Below, piece after piece: positions 4,962-5,504 of a stretch of 5,504 bases of DNA. Every line of letters starts with the position of its first letter. The stretch's first letter is position 1. The DNA is from Treponema sp. (lineage in GTDB: Bacteria; Spirochaetota; Spirochaetia; Treponematales; Breznakiellaceae), in NCBI GenBank assembly GCA_031284195.1, contig JAITAI010000274.1, positions 1 through 5,504 of the forward strand, read 5' to 3'. A program made the translations under genes and the position numbers. Under the pieces are notes generated by a model. The model had not been told where the DNA came from, did no database searches, and worked only from the letters and a program-made list of their open reading frames with translations.

Positions 4962-5504
4962 TTACCGCAATCTAAACGCGATAGGTATGGCTATCCGGGC
5001 CGGTGCCGGAGGCCGGGGGAAGGGGGCCGCAGCATATATAGTCTCCAGGGCGGCTTCGTCCAGAATACCGTGGCCGCTGCTTTTCAGTACCGTAATCGCG
5101 CTGACCCGGCCGTCTTCATGAATGGTAAAGGACACCTGGGTTACCCCCTGTATACCCGCTTTTCGCGCAGGAGCTGGGTAGACAAGCTTATCCCGGATTC
5201 GCTTCTGAAGGTAGCGGTAATTGCGTTTGATGTATTCGGCGCTTTGAGCGGCCTTTTCACCGGTCCTTTCGCTCGTCTCTACGGCCCCTTCCATATCCCC
5301 GGTATGGCCGGGGCTTTCCGCTGGTACAAGGTCCTCACCTTCACCCGATGCTTCGGAACTTTCTTCAGCCTGGTGAAGGTACTGTTCTGCAAGCTCCCGC
5401 TCAGGAACCGGGAGGGGTTCCGGGGGAGGCGGTTTCGGCGAAGTCCGAGGAGGAACCGGAACCGCAGGTTCGAGCAGGGCGATGTTGACGAGGGAGAAGG
5501 TTTC
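4962..5504 (-). CDS. TonB family energy transducer, 5' end beyond the window
   Basis: The frame is open from the stop at 4962 to the window edge, giving 180 visible residues. The internal ATG at 5294 is not the start, because typical TonB sequence lies upstream of it. The visible part begins ETFSLVNIALLEP, probably just after the N-terminal membrane anchor. A Pro-rich, Glu-containing periplasmic spacer follows (about 13-36 in visible numbering: PVPVPP-type and KPPPPEP runs), then an acidic Ser/Glu/Gly-rich linker to about 70. The C-terminal TonB domain spans about 95-180: YP at 109-110, AR-x-AG-x-QG (113-120), VSFTIHEDGRVS, the SSG signature (142-144), LDEAAL (148-153), the PFP motif (161-163) and a closing IPIAFRLR strand. 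TonB proteins couple the ExbB/ExbD proton channel to outer-membrane transporters by contacting their TonB box. exbB/exbD would be expected upstream, off the window. It converges on the SGNH gene. Confidence 0.9.
   Translation of the reverse strand, partial: ETFSLVNIALLEPAVPVPPRTSPKPPPPEPLPVPERELAEQYLHQAEESSEASGEGEDLVPAESPGHTGDMEGAVETSERTGEKAAQSAEYIKRNYRYLQKRIRDKLVYPAPARKAGIQGVTQVSFTIHEDGRVSAITVLKSSGHGILDEAALETIYAAAPFPRPPAPARIAIPIAFRLR

Overview
The window looks like chromosomal DNA from a diderm bacterium, most likely a spirochaete of the Treponema type. The support is indirect. Three consecutive genes encode lipoproteins with relaxed lipoboxes (LMGC, CLSC, IAAC), there is a TonB-type energy transducer, and base composition is intermediate. 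I remember LPP20, COG3014 and LpoB lipoproteins occurring together in spirochaetes and some gammaproteobacteria, but I could not check this here. There is no tRNA, rRNA, CRISPR array or intact transposase.

Layout. Positions 65-3226 hold a minus-strand operon read lpoB-like (2594-3226), COG3014-like (1213-2550), LPP20 family (65-1225). All three products should be anchored lipoproteins of the periplasm or outer membrane. The gap between the first two genes is 43 nt, and the last two overlap by 13 bp with the LPP20 ribosome binding site inside the upstream gene. A good sigma70-like promoter (TTGACA, 18 bp, TATAGT) lies at 3303-3332. It is followed by a leader with a perfect 14-bp inverted repeat at 3256-3285. 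The operon end carries a nested dyad at 26-59.

Positions 3227-3562 form the divergent intergenic region. Its centre is an imperfect inverted repeat of about 163 bp (3326-3488) with 13-bp perfect inner arms, GTCAAG near both outer ends, and a possible 8-bp target duplication (CTTATCCC). Each end supplies an outward-facing TTGAC[A/G] box, so the element may provide the -35 sites for the genes on both sides.

Positions 3563-4667 hold two plus-strand enzyme genes: a VOC/glyoxalase-fold protein with a full H/E/H/E ligand set, and a cytosolic SGNH hydrolase resembling the MsAcT esterase/acyltransferase group. Positions 4668-4961 have no convincing gene. They contain two adjacent dyads, a 21-bp tandem repeat, and a minus-strand reading frame that may be the remnant of a heptad-repeat protein. 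Positions 4962-5504 are the 3' part of a minus-strand tonB-like gene whose start lies beyond the window.

How the genes relate. The lipoprotein operon probably serves envelope or peptidoglycan biogenesis, or possibly a flagellar outer-membrane structure. The TonB protein would energise outer-membrane transport. The VOC and SGNH pair looks like an independent metabolic or detoxification unit with no sequence-based link to the lipoproteins. The most unusual material is non-coding: the promoter-bearing inverted repeat, the leader hairpin and the 21-bp repeat.
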